Positions 35,605 to 44,985 of a stretch of 64,000 nt of DNA are shown piece by piece. The stretch is from the NCBI GenBank assembly GCA_024699715.1, contig JANPRD010000011.1:62001-126000 (forward strand). Reading direction: 5' to 3'. This DNA is from Candidatus Methanophagales archaeon. GTDB taxonomy: Archaea; Halobacteriota; Syntropharchaeia; Alkanophagales; Methanospirareceae. Numbering within the stretch: position 1 is the stretch's first letter; each line of letters starts with the position of its first letter. Position numbers and translations under genes: made by a program. The notes under the pieces are model-generated. The model saw only the letters and a program-made list of their open reading frames with translations, was not told the origin of the DNA and searched no databases.

Positions 35605-37198
35605 TCACATTTGCATTAACAATAAGCGATTAACGGCATTCAGGAAAGCCTCAACGGAAGCGAGAACGATGTCTTCTCTGACGCCTCTTGCGGTAACGGT
35701 TTTACCTGCATGCTCAACGCCGACGATTACTTCAGCAAGCGCATCTGAACCGCCTGTGATCGCCTCAATTCTGAAATCTTTAAGTTTGACTGCGCCGCCG
35801 AGCTCGTCGCTGATTGCATCTTGAATCGCCTTTATTGCAGCGTCCACAGGTCCGACGCCGATGCGAGAGAGTTTGCATTCCTTACCTCGCACCTCCACTC
35901 TGATTGAAGCAGTCGGAAGCATGTTATTACCTGTCATTACAGAGAGCTCCTTCAACTTCACCGCCTGCTCATGCCTCGCAACTTCGCCTGTGACGACCTC
36001 CGCAATTGAGAACAAATCGTCGTCGGTCACGACCTTTCCGCTTGCGCCGAGCCTCTTCACTCGCTCAAGAATCTCGTTCAACTGCTCTTTCGTCGGGTGA
36101 ATGCCGAATTCTGCGAGCTTCCGCTCAACAGAGTGGCGACCCGTGTGCTTTCCAAGCACAATCCTTCGGCGATGCCCGACCATCTCAGGCGTCATTATTC
36201 CGGGCTCAAATGTCTCGCTCTTCTCCAAGACGCCGTGTGCGTGTATTCCAGATTCGTGAGAGAACGCATTCTCGCCGACAATCGGCTTGTTCGGCGGTAT
36301 TTGAATGCCCGAGAAGCGTTCAACCATCTTTGCGGTCTCAAACAGAAGCTCCGTTTTTATGCTCGTCTTGCATCCCAAGATTGAAATGAGACCCATGACC
36401 GTCTCCGTGAGGTCTGCGTTACCTGCACGCTCTCCTATGCCGTTAACTGTGACTTGAACCTGCGATGCACCCGCTTTCACCGCTGCGAGCGAGTTTGCAA
36501 CCGCCAAGCCGAAATCGTTGTGGCAATGAACGCTGAGCGGAACTTCTCACCGCATCATGAATCGCAGACACGAGTTTGAACATCGTGAAAGGCTCCGCAA
36601 CACCAACAGTGTCAGGAATGTTTAAAATGTCCGCACCTGCCTCCTCCGCAATGCGAAAAACTTCAATTAGGAAGTCAAGTTTTGTGCGAGTTGCGTCCAT
36701 TGCTGAGAACATGCACTCGCATCCATGCTCCTTAACATACTTAACCATGTCGTAAGTGACCTCTTTCACCTCCTCATCGCTCATTTTCGTCGTGTATTTG
36801 CGTTGAATTTCGGAAGTGGAGACGAAAATGTGAACGAGGTCGACGCCGCAGTCAATGCAAGCGTCTATGTCCTTCGGAAGCACTCTTGCGAGACCGCAGA
36901 TTTTCGCATTCAGACCGGCGGAGCAGATTTCCTTCACCGCATCCGCTTCCTCCTTCGCACTAATAGGAAAGCCCGCCTCAATCACATTCACGCCGAGCTT
37001 GTCAAGCTGCGCTGCAATAATCTTCTTCTGCTCCTTCGTGAAAGAGATGCCCGGCGTCTGCTCTCCGTCACGCAGCGTCGTGTCAAATATTTCAATGAAC
37101 CTGCCTCTACATGCATTCAATTTCTCCGCTTCCTCCGCTCCTTCCGCTCTCTCCGCTTCAGGCGTTGCACCACCCGCCCTTTCGCTGTCGTCTGTCAT
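35605..37198 (-). CDS. leuA: 2-isopropylmalate synthase, interrupted by a frameshift
   Basis: The first part (37198-36540) has EIFDTTLRDGEQTPGISFTKEQK and AMDATRTKLDFLIEVF. After SAIHDAVRS the frame breaks. The second part (to 35605) resumes with NSLAAVKAGASQVQVTVNGIGERAGN, then SHESGIHAHG and the leucine-regulatory C-terminus (VGPVDAAIKAIQDA). The conserved HCHNDFG is encoded in the second frame, so the break is near 36544 where one extra T (or two lost bases) changes frame. The N-terminus carries an Ala/Glu tract (AERAEGAEEAEK). A second family member is at 46875-48368. leuB is downstream. Confidence 0.88.
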
Positions 37199-37264
37199 GT
37201 CTGTGCGAATAAATACGCAAACTATTTTTAATTTTTCTATTTGAGCGGAGAATGGTGGCGTGAA

Positions 37265-37798
37265 ATGTCGGAGGAGAAGAAGACGGGAATTGTTGGCTTC
37301 ACAGCGTCATTCAGAGAAGTAATGGCGGATGTGCCTTCAGGCTCAAAAGTCGTTTTCGCAGGTTCTGTCGCAGTATGCACGCCTTTCATTGAACTGCTCG
37401 CTTACACCGTTCGTGACAAGAATTACGAGATGCTTTATGTGCCGAGAGCGGAGGCAGCGGAGGCTCGCAAAATCAGGGAGGTGAAAAATATAGGATTCTG
37501 CGTTGTTGACGAGAAAGGCGACCCTTCAAATCCAGCAGCAATTGTCATTTTGGGCGGACTGGCGATGCCTAAATTCGGCGTCCCGCCTGAGAATGTGCTG
37601 AACATGATAAAAGAAATTTCGGGATACGATGCAAGCGCAGAAGAGAAAGAAGAGGCGAAGGAAGAGGCAGAAGCGGAGAAGGGAAAGCCGAAAATCATCG
37701 GTGTATGCTTCATGAACATATTTGAGCGGGCAAATTGGTTGAGTAAAATAAAATTTGATGTCATAACGGACACAACGATGGAGACGGTGGTGAAGTGA
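37265..37798 (+). CDS. DUF2124-like conserved archaeal protein
   Basis: A 177-residue protein, with SKVVFAGSVAVCTPFIELLAYTVRDK and VCFMNIFERANW-type text, fits an uncharacterised euryarchaeal family (DUF2124). It has a Glu/Ala/Lys-rich loop near residues 127-142 (EEKEEAKEEAEAEKGK). The ATG at 37265 (MSEEKKTGIVGF) follows GGTGGCGTG. It is divergent from leuA with a 66-base promoter region. No function is known; the family name is a recollection without a search. Confidence 0.7.
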   Translation: MSEEKKTGIVGFTASFREVMADVPSGSKVVFAGSVAVCTPFIELLAYTVRDKNYEMLYVPRAEAAEARKIREVKNIGFCVVDEKGDPSNPAAIVILGGLAMPKFGVPPENVLNMIKEISGYDASAEEKEEAKEEAEAEKGKPKIIGVCFMNIFERANWLSKIKFDVITDTTMETVVK

Positions 37799-38007
37799 AG
37801 CTCCCGTTCCACGCTTTTCTTTTTCCTTCTTTTTGTTGTCGTTTTAGTTTTTGTTTTAGTTTTTGAGGGGGTTAGGCTAAGTTAAAGAGTGTAATTCTTT
37901 TTCTCTTTCTGCTGTCGGGTCAGACAGGTTTATCCACTCTACTATTGCTATCCCGCTTCCACTAACTAAGAGCAAAAAGGGGGAAGCATCTCAAGTGTCG
38001 TCTGCTC

Positions 38008-38565
38008 TCACTGCTCACCCTCTTCATCTCTGCAGCTCTCGCAGAGCATCATTCCGCCTACGAGCTTCAAATCGCTTGAGAAAGCACCGCATCTCTCGCA
38101 GATACCTTGAGAGACCTCTTCAGATGCACTTGGAATCTCCCTTCCGATGCTCATCTCAACTAACTCCGCAAGAATAGAGTTCATTTCGGAGGAGAATGCG
38201 AGTATGTCCACATCAGAGACGAAGCCGACGAGTTTTCCGTTCTCAACGACGGGCATTTTGCGGATGCGAAGCGTCGCCATCTTCCTTGCGGTCTCAAGCA
38301 GGCTGTCGTCAGGCGAGACGGTGATGAGCGGAGAAGTCATTATATCCTTCAGTTTCACTTCACTCGGCTTCAAATCACGCTTCACAACGCCGTCCAAAAT
38401 GTCTCCTTCGGTGACGATGCCCACAGGCTCGCCATGATTCGTCACGATTATGCTGTTAACATCGTAGCGACGCATGATTTCAACCGCTTCTTGAACGGTG
38501 AGGTTCGCATCCCCCTTCACTACCTCCCGAACCATCACCTCCCGCACAGGCACATCCGTCTCCAT
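38008..38565 (-). CDS. CBS-domain pair protein with C-terminal zinc ribbon
   Basis: Two CBS motifs occupy residues 5-125: VQEAVEIMRRYDVNSIIVTNHGEPVGIVTEGDIL and ETARKMATLRIRKMPVVENGKLVGFVSDVDIL-type segments, with the typical GxxTxxDI ends. A short C-terminal zinc ribbon follows, CERCGAFSS and MMLCESCRDEE. CBS pairs bind adenine nucleotides or SAM and sense energy state. The gene stands alone on the minus strand, between the DUF2124 gene and apgM. The ribbon resembles the stand-alone 46-residue zinc ribbon at 9383-9523. Confidence 0.9.
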   Translation of the reverse strand: METDVPVREVMVREVVKGDANLTVQEAVEIMRRYDVNSIIVTNHGEPVGIVTEGDILDGVVKRDLKPSEVKLKDIMTSPLITVSPDDSLLETARKMATLRIRKMPVVENGKLVGFVSDVDILAFSSEMNSILAELVEMSIGREIPSASEEVSQGICERCGAFSSDLKLVGGMMLCESCRDEEGEQ

Positions 38566-38664
38566 CTATGCCATCACCTTCAAATATTGAAAATGAAGAA
38601 CTTTAAAATATTTGCGTGTGCGTGAAGTCTGCTTTTAGCATAGGAGAAAGCGTGGGGAAGAGGA

Positions 38665-39933
38665 ATGAAATATGTTGTTTTGATTGGCGACGGGATGGCA
38701 GACCGCCCAGCGATGACCTCCGCAACTAATTCTTCTGCTGAAATCAGCGGTGCTGCTGAAACGCCTTTGCATGTTGCAGACACGCCGAACATGGATTTCA
38801 TCGCATCTGCGGGAAAAATGGGTCTCGCAAGGACGATTCCAGAGGGCTGCCCCGCTGGAAGCGACATCGCCATACTCTCAATTTTGGGCTACGACCCCCG
38901 CAAATACTACACGGGCAGAGGTCCGCTTGAGGCTCTCGGCATGGGCATCCCCCTACAAAAAAACGATATTGTGTTCAGGTGCAACCTCGCAACTGTCCAA
39001 AACGGTAGAATTACAGACTACAGCGGCGGACATATATCCACAGAAGAGGCGAAAGTGCTTATTTCCGCACTGAACGAGGGCATAAAAGAGCGTTTGAAGG
39101 AGCGAGGAATGGGTGAAATTGCAGGCAAAATCAAGTTTTATGCGGGTGTCAGTTACCGAAATGTGCTTGTTCTCAGCGGTTTTCCTCGCAGTGCTGAGAT
39201 TGTGAGAGGTGGTAGCGCCCCGCCACACGAAATAGTCGGCGAGCGCATTGAGGAGCACCTGCCGAAAGCGGAAGTGCTGCGTGAAATTGTGCTTGCCTCT
39301 CACGAGATTTTGGAAGCTCACGAGTTGAACGCTGCGAGGTCGCAGGCAGGTAAGAATAAGGCGAATATTGTTTGGCTCTGGAGCGGTGGCGTCGCACCCA
39401 CGATGCCTGCATTCAAGCAGAAATACGGCGTCGGCGGTGGCGTCGTCTCTGCGGTGATGCTCGTTAAAGGCATAGGCAGGTGCATCGGCTTGGAAGTCGC
39501 AGAAGTTGAGGGCGCAACAGGCTTCTTAGACACGAACTACGAGGGAAAAGTGCAACACGCCTCAGCCATTCTGCGCCGCTCAGACTTCGTGCTTTTGCAT
39601 GTTGAAGCACCTGACGAGGCTTCGCATCTCGGCGATTTTGAATTGAAGGTGAAGGCAATTGAAGATTTTGACAAGAGAGTCGTCGGAAGGATGCTTGACA
39701 ACCTCTCTGCATTTGACGAGGATTTCCGCATATTGCTAATGCCTGACCATGCGACGCCAGTATCGCTGAAAGTGCATACGAAAGAGCCCGTTCCTTTCGC
39801 TATTTACGACTCAAGAACAAATAAGAACGCAAAGGAAAGGCGAGGTTTTGACGAGAAATCCGCATCTGCAGGCGAGCTTGGGGTTGTTGATGCGTTAGAT
39901 TTGATGAATATGCTTTTGAAACAAAAGAAATAA
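38665..39933 (+). CDS. apgM: 2,3-bisphosphoglycerate-independent phosphoglycerate mutase (archaeal)
   Basis: The 422-residue protein opens MKYVVLIGDGMADRP and has the alkaline-phosphatase-type metal site with the nucleophile Ser in CPAGSDIAILSILGYDP. YYTGRGPLEALGMGI and HVEAPDEASHLGDFELKVKAIEDFDKRVV are also conserved. It interconverts 2- and 3-phosphoglycerate and partners the pgk product in the same pathway. Length and motif order are typical of archaeal ApgM. Its TAA overlaps the first base of the next small ORF's ATG. Confidence 0.95.
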   Translation: MKYVVLIGDGMADRPAMTSATNSSAEISGAAETPLHVADTPNMDFIASAGKMGLARTIPEGCPAGSDIAILSILGYDPRKYYTGRGPLEALGMGIPLQKNDIVFRCNLATVQNGRITDYSGGHISTEEAKVLISALNEGIKERLKERGMGEIAGKIKFYAGVSYRNVLVLSGFPRSAEIVRGGSAPPHEIVGERIEEHLPKAEVLREIVLASHEILEAHELNAARSQAGKNKANIVWLWSGGVAPTMPAFKQKYGVGGGVVSAVMLVKGIGRCIGLEVAEVEGATGFLDTNYEGKVQHASAILRRSDFVLLHVEAPDEASHLGDFELKVKAIEDFDKRVVGRMLDNLSAFDEDFRILLMPDHATPVSLKVHTKEPVPFAIYDSRTNKNAKERRGFDEKSASAGELGVVDALDLMNMLLKQKK

Positions 39934-40058
39934 TGGCGGGATTTATAAAGAAAACATTACCTAAATGGCAGGCGATAGACACTTCGCATATTTACGAATC
40001 GTTAGGCGTAATCGGTGGCTTAAAGGAAAGATTAAAAAAGAGAGAAAATTATAGATGA
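39933..40058 (+). CDS. Possible 41-residue protein coupled to the methyltransferase
   Basis: An ATG at 39933 opens a 41-codon frame (MAGFIKKTLPKW to LKKRENYR). Its TGA overlaps the ATG of the methyltransferase gene (ATGA at 40055-40058), and its start overlaps the apgM stop. The tidy start/stop overlap on both sides argues for a translated, coupled ORF. No family is recognised. It is basic and could be a remnant of a larger restriction-modification component. Confidence 0.4.
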   Translation: MAGFIKKTLPKWQAIDTSHIYESLGVIGGLKERLKKRENYR

Positions 40059-41467
40059 AGAAAATGCAAACAAAGCAAGCAACATTACTTGGATTGAGAA
40101 CGCCCGAACAAGAATACTGGGAATTAATTAACGGTAATTATTCTTTTTCAGAGGCATTACAAATATTGGATAAAATTGATTGGGATTTTAAGGACTTCAC
40201 CACTCAATACTTAACCCATAAGTTTCATTCATATCCCGCAAGGTTTATCCCACAAATTCCCTTGACATTTATAAAACTATTCACAAAAGAGGGGGAAACT
40301 GTGCTTGACCCAATGTGCGGGTGTGGAACGACTTTAGTGGAAGCTTTCTTAAATAATAGAAATTCAATCGGCAATGATTTTAATCCACTCGCTACTTTGA
40401 TAAGCAAAGTTAAAGTTACGCTAATACCAGATGCAGAGTTTAGGTATCTGAAAAACAAACTGCGAAAAATGAAAAGGTATTTAGATCTTGACTATAAAAG
40501 GATTGATAAACGATTGGAATCTCTACCGAACAGGAAAATAAGCAGAATATTTAACAGAGTAGTAATATCAAAATTAGAGGTTATAAGAGAAACTCTCCTT
40601 GAAATCAAAGAGGAAGGCGGACATGATGACATTTATGATTTAGGGAGAGTTGCTTTATCTTCTACCATATGGTCATTAGTGGAAAATGGCGGAGGACTTG
40701 ATGTAGATGATTTATTCTTAAAGAAAATAAATTCTATGGAAAAGGAACTAAAAAAGATGGCAAAAATTGTAAAAAATCCACCAAAAGTGAAGATTATCAC
40801 AGGAGATGCGAGAAAACTTGAAGTTGAGAGCAATTCTGTTGATTTGATTGTTACTTCTCCACCTTATGTTAATGCATTAGATTATTATAGAGTCCACATG
40901 TATAATATGCTTTGGCTGGGTATGGATTTTGACTTATTCAGAAAACATGAAATTGGTGCTCATTCCCATTTTATTTATAATCGTTTTAGATTACTTTCTG
41001 AATATCTGGGAGATATGCTTAGAGCGATGATAGAAATGAATCGTGTGCTTAAAAAGGGCAAGTTATGCGTAATCGTTGTCGGAAACTCAAGTTTAGAATA
41101 TGAATTAATAGAAAGTCATAAATTCTTTGCTGAAATGTCAAAGTTTATAGGATTCAAACCTATAAAAACCTATTTCAGAAATATAGATAAGACGAGAAAA
41201 TATACCAGTGCAGACATCGGGAAAATTGATGATGAGTATATTTTAATTCTACAAAAGGTAGCCGATTCTGATGTAACGGCAGATAACGATGATTTTATAG
41301 CAGATGTAGTAACTCAACAAATGACGAAGTTCAAGAAGCAGATAGAAAAGGTTCAAGGAACATCAATCAGGGGTAGAAGACCTACAAAAGAAAGATTGCG
41401 GAAAAACATAGATAAAATAGAGGAGGCGATTCAACATATCCGTGAAGATATAAAAATAAAGAGGTGA
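40055..41467 (+). CDS. Orphan DNA methyltransferase (SPPY type)
   Basis: The 470-residue protein has SAM motif I DPMCGCGTTLVEAF (near 85) and catalytic motif IV TSPPYVNALDYY (near 266). SPPY is usual for N4-cytosine enzymes. YPARFIPQIPLTFIKLF before motif I is a conserved beta-class-like segment. No endonuclease gene is next to it, so it may be an orphan or a solitary methylase. A tRNA-modifying role is a less likely alternative. It is AT-rich compared with apgM and aconitase X on either side and is followed by palindromic sequence shared with the nrd cassettes, which argues for lateral acquisition. Confidence 0.87.
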   Translation: MKKMQTKQATLLGLRTPEQEYWELINGNYSFSEALQILDKIDWDFKDFTTQYLTHKFHSYPARFIPQIPLTFIKLFTKEGETVLDPMCGCGTTLVEAFLNNRNSIGNDFNPLATLISKVKVTLIPDAEFRYLKNKLRKMKRYLDLDYKRIDKRLESLPNRKISRIFNRVVISKLEVIRETLLEIKEEGGHDDIYDLGRVALSSTIWSLVENGGGLDVDDLFLKKINSMEKELKKMAKIVKNPPKVKIITGDARKLEVESNSVDLIVTSPPYVNALDYYRVHMYNMLWLGMDFDLFRKHEIGAHSHFIYNRFRLLSEYLGDMLRAMIEMNRVLKKGKLCVIVVGNSSLEYELIESHKFFAEMSKFIGFKPIKTYFRNIDKTRKYTSADIGKIDDEYILILQKVADSDVTADNDDFIADVVTQQMTKFKKQIEKVQGTSIRGRRPTKERLRKNIDKIEEAIQHIREDIKIKR

Positions 41468-41489
41468 AATCTTAAAGAAATTGAAGGAG

Positions 41490-41585
41490 TTGACAAAATG
41501 ACGCCGCCCGACTCTCCGTTCGCTCGCTTCGGGTCTATCGCTCACCCAAATTTCGCAAGGCGAAACTCCACATATCCCCATTAAA
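41490..41585. repeat. Palindromic element shared with the nrd cassettes
   Basis: This stretch contains CGACTCTCCGTTCGCTCGCTTCGG, shared in part with R2 (31813), and CCCAAATTTCGCAAGGCGAAACTCCACATATCCCC. The latter is almost the same as 28957-28996. The TTTCGCAAGGCGAAA hairpin is common to both. No gene is present in 41468-41658. Confidence 0.6.
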
Positions 41586-41658
41586 CCACAATCCGCTGGA
41601 GGAGCTGAAGAAATGGAAGAGAAGTATTTTAAAGAAAGAGCGAGGAAGTGAGAAGGGG

Positions 41659-42276
41659 ATGGAGAGACGGCGGAGGGTCGTGGTGCGTGGAGAAGTTCAA
41701 GATGTCGGCTTCCGTCTATTTTTGTATGAGAATGCGTCTGCGATGGACATTTCCGAGTTTTATGCTCGGAACATCCCTGAAGGCGTTGAAGTCCTCGTTG
41801 GCGGTCCTGACGCAGAGAAGTTTGTTGCGTTTGTGCGAGATGCGAGATTTGAGCGTGGGGAAATCAGAGAAGTCGTAGCGGAGGAATACACGGGCAAAAT
41901 AATGCCGATTGAGCGCTTCGCTCAAAATTTCATGCTATCTCAAATGAGCAAGTTCGTGAGCGTGGGTTTGGATATGCTCAAAACGCAGCGAGAAATGCTC
42001 GAAAATCAGCGTAAAATGCTTGAAAACCAGCATAAGATGCTTGAGAAGCAGGATAAAATGCTTGAAAATCAGCGTAAGATGCTTGAGAAGCAGGACCTAA
42101 TGCTCGAGAAACAAGATAAAATGCTTGAGAAACAGGACTTAATGCTTGAGAAGCAGGACGAGACGGTGAAGGAGATAAGAGCGTTAAGGCAAGATTTGAA
42201 AGCATACATGGAAGAGAGATTTGCGAAGATAGAGCGGGAAATAGCGGAGATTAAATCAAAATTGGGCATGTTGTGA
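41659..42276 (+). CDS. Acylphosphatase-domain protein with heptad coiled coil
   Basis: The first 75 residues match acylphosphatase: VVVRGEVQDVGFRLFLY carries the catalytic Arg in VGFR, and ARNIPEGVEVLVGG carries the Asn. The next part contains nine exact 7-residue repeats of the type MLEKQDK/MLENQRK (residues 106-168; 21-base DNA repeats at 41974-42162). A charged helical end follows, EERFAKIEREIAEIKSKL. The heptads give a parallel coiled coil, so the protein is probably oligomeric. Small acylphosphatases hydrolyse acyl phosphates; the coil suggests a structural or regulatory role. The cellular role is unknown. Confidence 0.8.
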   Translation: MERRRRVVVRGEVQDVGFRLFLYENASAMDISEFYARNIPEGVEVLVGGPDAEKFVAFVRDARFERGEIREVVAEEYTGKIMPIERFAQNFMLSQMSKFVSVGLDMLKTQREMLENQRKMLENQHKMLEKQDKMLENQRKMLEKQDLMLEKQDKMLEKQDLMLEKQDETVKEIRALRQDLKAYMEERFAKIEREIAEIKSKLGML

Positions 42277-42345
42277 GCTTTTTTTAATTTCGCTGCTTAT
42301 TCACAGAATTGAGAAGATGCTGCCTGCTGTGGAAGAAGCAATAAT

Positions 42346-43599
42346 ATGTATCTGACGAGTGAGGAGGAGCGGATATACGAAGGAGAGCGTGGCTGGACGC
42401 TTCAGAAGGCGATGCAGATATTGGTGGCGATTGGCGAATTGAATGGTGCGGAGCGTCTGATTCCGATAAAGAGTGCGCATGTCTCTGGAGCGTCTTACAA
42501 GACAATCGGCGATGCATACGAGTTTGTTGAGCGCCTTCAAGGCAGGGTTGCGGTGAGAACGACGCTGAACCCTGTCGGTATGGATTTGGAGCGTTGGCGT
42601 GAGATGCTCATTGACGAAGATTTTGCGAAGAAGCAGCGTGCAGTCCTCTCTGCTTACGAGAAGCTCGGCATACTCGCTGAATGCACTTGCGTCCCCTACG
42701 AAATTCCCCCTCCTCGCTCACACCCCTTAGAGACCTCACTTGCTTCTTCACCGTTCAGACCGAGAGAGGGCGAGCATATCGCTTGGTCGGAGAGTTCTGC
42801 GGTGATTTTCGCAAATTCCGTGCTTGGAGCGAGGACGAACATGGAGGGCGCACCTTCGGCGCTTGCAGCGGCACTTCTCGGTAAGACACCGCTCTACGGC
42901 TTGCACATCCCTGAGAACAGAAATGCGACGGTGAAATTGCTCATTTGTGATGAGATTTCTGATGCTGATTTCGGCGCTTTGGGGCTTCTCACAGGCGAAA
43001 TCGTGGGAGACAGCGTCCCGCTTTTTGAATTCAAAGGAATTCCGAGTGAGGATGAATTGAAGCAGCTCGCAGCAGGCATCGGAGCAACAGGCTCCGTCGG
43101 AATATTCCATGTGAAAGGCGTCACGCCAGAAGCGAAAGAGGACATGATTTCAGAGGTCGTGCATGTTGAACGCTCACAATTGAGGGATTTCCTTGAAAGT
43201 TGCGGTGATGCTGGCGCTGGCGTCGGAAGCAGCGGTGGTGGTGGCGAGCCGGATGTCGTTGCGATAGGATGTCCCCACTGCTCTTTGAACGAATTAAGGC
43301 GTATTTACAAGATATTAAAGGAGGAGAGCAAGCGCTCACGCAGAAGTAAAGTGGCGTTGCCTTTCTTCATATTCACTGCAAGAGCGTTCAGAGGGAGCGA
43401 AATTGTGCGTCGCATTGAAAATTTCGGCGTTAAAGTCTTCTGCGACACTTGCTTCGTCGTTTCTCCTGCATTTGAGCGCTTCTCATGCATACTCACGAAC
43501 TCCGGAAAAATGTGGCGTTACGCACCCCTGCTTTCACAACGAAGACCGAAAGTCATACTCGCAAGCACCGAAGAATGCGTGAAACGGGCTTTCTCGTGA
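42346..43599 (+). CDS. acnX: Aconitase X catalytic subunit (phosphomevalonate dehydratase large subunit)
   Basis: The 417-residue protein starts MYLTSEEERIYEGERGWTLQKAMQILVAIGE, then SAHVSGASYKTIGDAYEFV and CTCVPYE. CPHCSLNELRRI is near 305, an AcnX iron-sulfur-type motif. In archaea this enzyme dehydrates 5-phosphomevalonate in the modified mevalonate pathway, making isoprenoids for membrane lipids. The small subunit is not in the window. A Gly/Ser tract (GDAGAGVGSSGGGG) is inserted near 285-298. Confidence 0.9.
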   Translation: MYLTSEEERIYEGERGWTLQKAMQILVAIGELNGAERLIPIKSAHVSGASYKTIGDAYEFVERLQGRVAVRTTLNPVGMDLERWREMLIDEDFAKKQRAVLSAYEKLGILAECTCVPYEIPPPRSHPLETSLASSPFRPREGEHIAWSESSAVIFANSVLGARTNMEGAPSALAAALLGKTPLYGLHIPENRNATVKLLICDEISDADFGALGLLTGEIVGDSVPLFEFKGIPSEDELKQLAAGIGATGSVGIFHVKGVTPEAKEDMISEVVHVERSQLRDFLESCGDAGAGVGSSGGGGEPDVVAIGCPHCSLNELRRIYKILKEESKRSRRSKVALPFFIFTARAFRGSEIVRRIENFGVKVFCDTCFVVSPAFERFSCILTNSGKMWRYAPLLSQRRPKVILASTEECVKRAFS

Positions 43600-43609
43600 C
43601 CTCCTCCCC

Positions 43610-44772
43610 TCACTGAAGTGAGCCAGCAAGAGGAGGTTCCTGCTTCGTTGAGGCGACTTGCCCCACGATCACCGAAGAAGCGGTGACGTGGAGTAGAGGT
43701 CTCCTCTCAGCAGGCTCAAAGGGCAGGCCCAGCCCCAGCTTCTCCAATCCTCTTTTCAGTATTCTACATGCAGATGTGTAATCTCGCAGCGGATCGCTCC
43801 GAGATAGACCTTCGGATGTGCCTCTTGGAGAAACCTTCACGACCGTCTTACCAGCTCTCTCAGCCTTGTAAGACAGGTAGTGAAGGAACTTACTCCAAGA
43901 GGCGTCTGAAATTTCGGATGAGAGATTGTGGTTTCTCTTCATGTTTTCCACTTTCAAGGCTTCGACCACGATGAGATCGTAGTTATCAACGTAGAATCGT
44001 GAGAGTTTATGCAGAAAATCATCCCTCTTCCGCTCTATTTTCTCATATACCTTGCACAACCTTCGCAGCTGCTTCAGCCAGTTCTTCGAGCGTCTCTTCT
44101 TCCTCGAAAGTTTGCGGTGCTCTATTCTCAAACGCTCCAAGTCTCGCTCATAGCACTTCGGATTCTCTATGGCTCTTCCATCAGAGTCTGTGAGATAGCT
44201 TCTTATGCCTAAGTCTATGCCTATTGCACGCTCTATCTCCTTCTTCGGAACTTCAGCATCTTCGACGCATATAAGAGCGATACCACGCTCCGCTTCCATA
44301 GCGCTTTATGATCACTTGCTTTATCTTTCCTTCAACGGGGCGGTGAATTCTTATTGGAACTTCTCCGACCTTTGATATGTATAACCTATCCAACCTATTC
44401 CCTGTCTTGATGAGCTTGAAGCCTGACTGGTTCAGAATGAAGCTCTTGAACTTTCCGTATTTCTTATATCGCAGCTTTCCGACCTTCTTACCCTTCTTCT
44501 TCAGTTCCGCCAAAGCCTTCAGGTTGTTATAAAGCATGAAAACGACCATTTGCAAGGTCTTAGCGTTCACTTCTCTTCAGTTCAGATCGTTCTTCCTTTA
44601 GCTTTGGGAGCAAGGATTGCATCTTGCGTTTTGGTGGTGTGCTCTTACTCTCGTTTATGATTGAAAGCAGCTTGTTATAGACCCACCTGCACTGTTCTAA
44701 TATGAGCAGCAATTTCTCCTCTTGCTCCTTCGTAGGATATAATCTGAACTTTTGAGCGATAGATAGTCATTT
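43610..44772 (-). pseudogene. tnpB: Decayed IS605/IS1341-type transposon gene tnpB
   Basis: Pieces of one TnpB lie in successive frames. The N-terminal part AQKFRLYPTKEQEEKLLLIL (44770-44575) is followed by NAKTLQMVVFMLYNNLKALAELKKKGKK (44570-44280) and then by AIGIDLGIRSYLTDSDG with IVVEALKVENMKRNH (RuvC D and E). Three frame changes are needed, near 44755, 44575 and 44285. The C-terminus RGTSEGLSRSDPLRDYTSACRIL has the RuvC Asp region but no CxxC pairs, so it is a zinc-finger-less variant. ATG 44772 follows GGTGAA. A hairpin CTCACTGAAGTGAG (43609-43622) at the gene end looks like the right end. No tnpA is present. Confidence 0.85.
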
Positions 44773-44985
44773 CACCTTCTACCTCTCTATATACTCTTAT
44801 TGTTTCCTTTGTGTATCCCACCCACTTCCCCTGCTCCACATTTGAAAGGGAATTAGCAGCAACATCTTCTTAAAAAGTAATTTGCAACTGATAGAATTAA
44901 TCCGGTGGGTATAGTAGTAGGGTATAACAACACCGAAATAATAATTCCTATGGCAGTCAGTTCTTTCTTTGTTTTTGACCAATTT

